14,301 bases of DNA, taken from NCBI GenBank assembly GCA_000434195.1, contig HF994428.1, forward strand, positions 1-14,301, written 5' to 3'. The translations under genes and the position numbers were made by a program. The stretch's first letter is position 1; every line of letters starts with the position of its first letter. The stretch comes from Clostridium sp. CAG:780 (GTDB lineage Bacteria > Bacillota > Clostridia > TANB77 > CAG-508). The notes below the pieces were generated by a model, which was not told the DNA's origin, made no database searches, and saw only the letters and a list, made by a program, of their open reading frames with translations. This document shows positions 13,094 to 14,301 of this stretch, piece by piece.

Positions 13094-13141
13094 ACCTACA
13101 TATTGAATGTAAGTAAGGATTTTAATGGTTTCCCATTAAAA
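13094..13141 (-). promoter_or_regulatory. Structured leader of the rpsF operon
   Basis: Two hairpins lie in the leader. One has a 9-bp stem (13120-13128 with 13133-13141) and a GAAA tetraloop on the RNA. The other has an 8-bp stem with one G-U pair (13094-13101 with 13107-13114) and a 5-nt loop. This may be the S6-S18 autoregulatory leader, but I do not see the CCG element known for that motif, so it may be another structure. Confidence 0.5.
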
Positions 13142-13165
13142 AGCAGTGCTATTTTGCACTGCTTT
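13140..13165 (-). terminator. Terminator of the pseudopilin gene
   Basis: A perfect 10-bp stem, AAAGCAGTGC at 13140-13149 and GCACTGCTTT at 13156-13165, has a 6-nt loop and ends in five T on the minus strand. It overlaps the predicted start site of rpsF transcription. Confidence 0.75.
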
Positions 13166-13194
13166 ATTTTATCATAAATTTATTTTAATTGCAA
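13166..13194 (-). promoter_or_regulatory. Promoter of the rpsF-ssb-rpsR operon
   Basis: TTGCAA (13194-13189) and TAAAAT (13171-13166) are 17 nt apart on the minus strand. Transcription would begin near 13160, inside the terminator stem of the upstream gene. Confidence 0.55.
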
Positions 13195-13221
13195 CCTTTT
13201 TCGTGCATTTTTTGCCCATTT

Positions 13222-14058
13222 TTATTTAAAATACACTGTCTTTCCAAAGTTTACTTTTGTTATGGTTTCTCCAGTTCTTCCATCTGCTTCATAATCGGAA
13301 ATACTAAACTCTATTGGTTGTCCTTCTTTAGAATTTCCATCTGCATCTTTTGTTGAATTGATTGTCACTTCCACGGTTCCTGTTTTATTTTCCCATGTGC
13401 AGTTGGCTGTAGCATTTGTTCCATCTATTGTAATTGTTGGTGTTTTTGTTAATTTGTAATTTGAAATAATTTTTAATGTTACTTTGTTTCCTACTGTTGC
13501 TTCATATTTATTAGTATTATCACTTTGCATTGTTACTGAAGATATTATAGGTAATTCTGTTTTTGTATAATTATCCTCTGCTAGTCCACCTGCAGAAAAT
13601 TCATCTGTGATTGTATAATGTTTTTGGCCGCCAAAGGTTACTCCTCTTAAATAATACACTGTTAGTGTTGTTTCATTTACAACATACATGTCGTTAGTTT
13701 CTTCATTTGCATCATTATTTTCAAATCCGCCATTGTTAAGATTTACATCATTTAACATGTTAGTTTTAATTCTATAATAGTTTCCAGAATCATTTGGATT
13801 GATGTCTTCGCTTGGCACTCCATAGTCTGCCAAATTATATGTCTTTGTTTCGTCTATTGGTAAGCTATTATTCTTTAAGTAATATGCTTTCACTTCTTCT
13901 GATAGATTGATTATATCTTCTTTTACATAGTTATAGTTTCTAGTTTCCATTGTTGATTTTACACTTACGTTTATCGAGAAAGATAAAATCATTAATACTA
14001 CAATAGTTATTGTCAATGTAACTAACGTTATTCCTTTTTCATTTTTTATTTTTTTCAT
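13222..14058 (-). CDS. Pseudopilin-like secreted protein with Ig-like C-terminal part
   Basis: From this start the protein has 278 residues. The N-terminus is a class III signal: a basic lead, G9, then I-T-L-V-T-L-T-I-T-I-V-V-L-M-I-L, the helix of type IV prepilins. Position 5 after the cleavage site is Thr14, not the usual Glu. Residues 40-165 look like a helical then mixed region with Tyr- and Asn-rich loops. Residues 170-278 are beta-rich and look Ig-like, with I-S-S-V-T at the start and F-G-K-T-V-Y-F near the end. The ATG at 14058 was chosen because GGAGG precedes it by 7 nt. An in-frame TTG at 14073 lies upstream of that ribosome site. No pilus-assembly gene is in the window, so the secretion route is unknown. 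Confidence 0.75.
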   Translation of the reverse strand: MKKIKNEKGITLVTLTITIVVLMILSFSINVSVKSTMETRNYNYVKEDIINLSEEVKAYYLKNNSLPIDETKTYNLADYGVPSEDINPNDSGNYYRIKTNMLNDVNLNNGGFENNDANEETNDMYVVNETTLTVYYLRGVTFGGQKHYTITDEFSAGGLAEDNYTKTELPIISSVTMQSDNTNKYEATVGNKVTLKIISNYKLTKTPTITIDGTNATANCTWENKTGTVEVTINSTKDADGNSKEGQPIEFSISDYEADGRTGETITKVNFGKTVYFK

Positions 14059-14088
14059 TTGCTTTTCCTCCAACTTATACTACTTATA

Positions 14089-14117
14089 ATCTTACTATTA
14101 TTTAATATTTTTTTCAA
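14089..14117 (-). promoter_or_regulatory. Candidate promoter of the pseudopilin gene
   Basis: TTGAAA (14117-14112) and TAAGAT (14094-14089) lie 17 nt apart, about 30 nt before the start codon. The -10 match is moderate. A second candidate -35, TTGACT, lies further upstream. Confidence 0.4.
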
Positions 14118-14250
14118 TATTTTTTATTAAATTTTTAGTTTTTTCATGTAGTTTAGTCAATCATTAATACTGCTACTTTTCTATGTTGGTATATTTTTAA
14201 TAAGTTATTTTAGTTTTTGCATATTTACATAACAATAGCTGTAAACGCAG

Positions 14251-14281
14251 AAGAAGCACCACACTAGTGGCGCCTTCTTTT
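14251..14281 (+). terminator. Imperfect terminator-like hairpin near right edge
   Basis: AAGAAG (14251-14256) pairs with CTTCTT (14274-14279). After a small internal loop CCAC (14259-14262) pairs with GTGG (14267-14270) around ACTA. T-rich sequence follows on the plus strand. No rightward gene is nearby, so it may instead end a leftward gene from beyond the edge. Confidence 0.4.
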
Positions 14282-14301
14282 AGCTTTTATTATGTCTACT
14301 T

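Noticed and set aside
1..14301. tRNA or rRNA genes
   Set aside because: No cloverleaf-like or rRNA-like GC-richer segment was seen in the intergenic regions on either strand.

Overview
The window looks like AT-rich chromosomal DNA from a member of the Bacillota (Firmicutes), most likely a clostridial lineage. The reasons are a Gram-positive-type PolC replicative polymerase, the pyrH-frr-uppS-cdsA-rseP-polC gene order, strong AGGAGG-type ribosome binding sites, a sortase with an LPXTG substrate, and the Cys-containing form of ribosomal protein S18. Species cannot be told from the sequence. All genes except the sortase and one small RNA read leftward (minus strand).

Layout from left to right. 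Positions 1-421 have no gene. They hold a 35-nt hairpin, a cluster of DnaA boxes (two perfect and tandem, one near-perfect) and interlocked terminator hairpins. Next come two small conserved genes (DUF1653 and DUF1294) with their own promoter. The 487-nt gap at 977-1463 is not empty. It carries what I read as a compact type I toxin-antitoxin locus: a rightward ~72-nt RNA and a leftward ~175-nt mRNA for a 29-residue hydrophobic peptide. Each has a near-consensus promoter and its own terminator. The two face each other tail to tail and share two complementary repeats, one across the toxin start codon and one in the two terminator loops. The layout matches the Fst/par type of locus, but the peptide is not one I recognise.

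Positions 1464-10740 form one tightly packed leftward cluster: pyrH, frr, uppS, cdsA, a 56-residue protein, a zeta-toxin-like kinase, rseP and polC. In related bacteria dxr normally sits between cdsA and rseP, and proS or ispG between rseP and polC. Here dxr is replaced by the small-protein/zeta pair and the other slot is empty. RseP is unusually short and seems to lack the PDZ domain. The cluster joins UMP phosphorylation, ribosome recycling, undecaprenyl lipid carrier and CDP-diacylglycerol synthesis, intramembrane proteolysis and DNA replication.

Positions 10885-11891 hold a convergent surface cassette: a sortase and a 113-residue LPXTG protein, with a terminator between them and a perfect dyad over the -35 element of the LPXTG gene. 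Positions 12027-13067 are the standard rpsF-ssb-rpsR operon with a structured leader. At the right end is a pseudopilin-like secreted protein (13222-14058), followed by a terminator-like hairpin near the edge.
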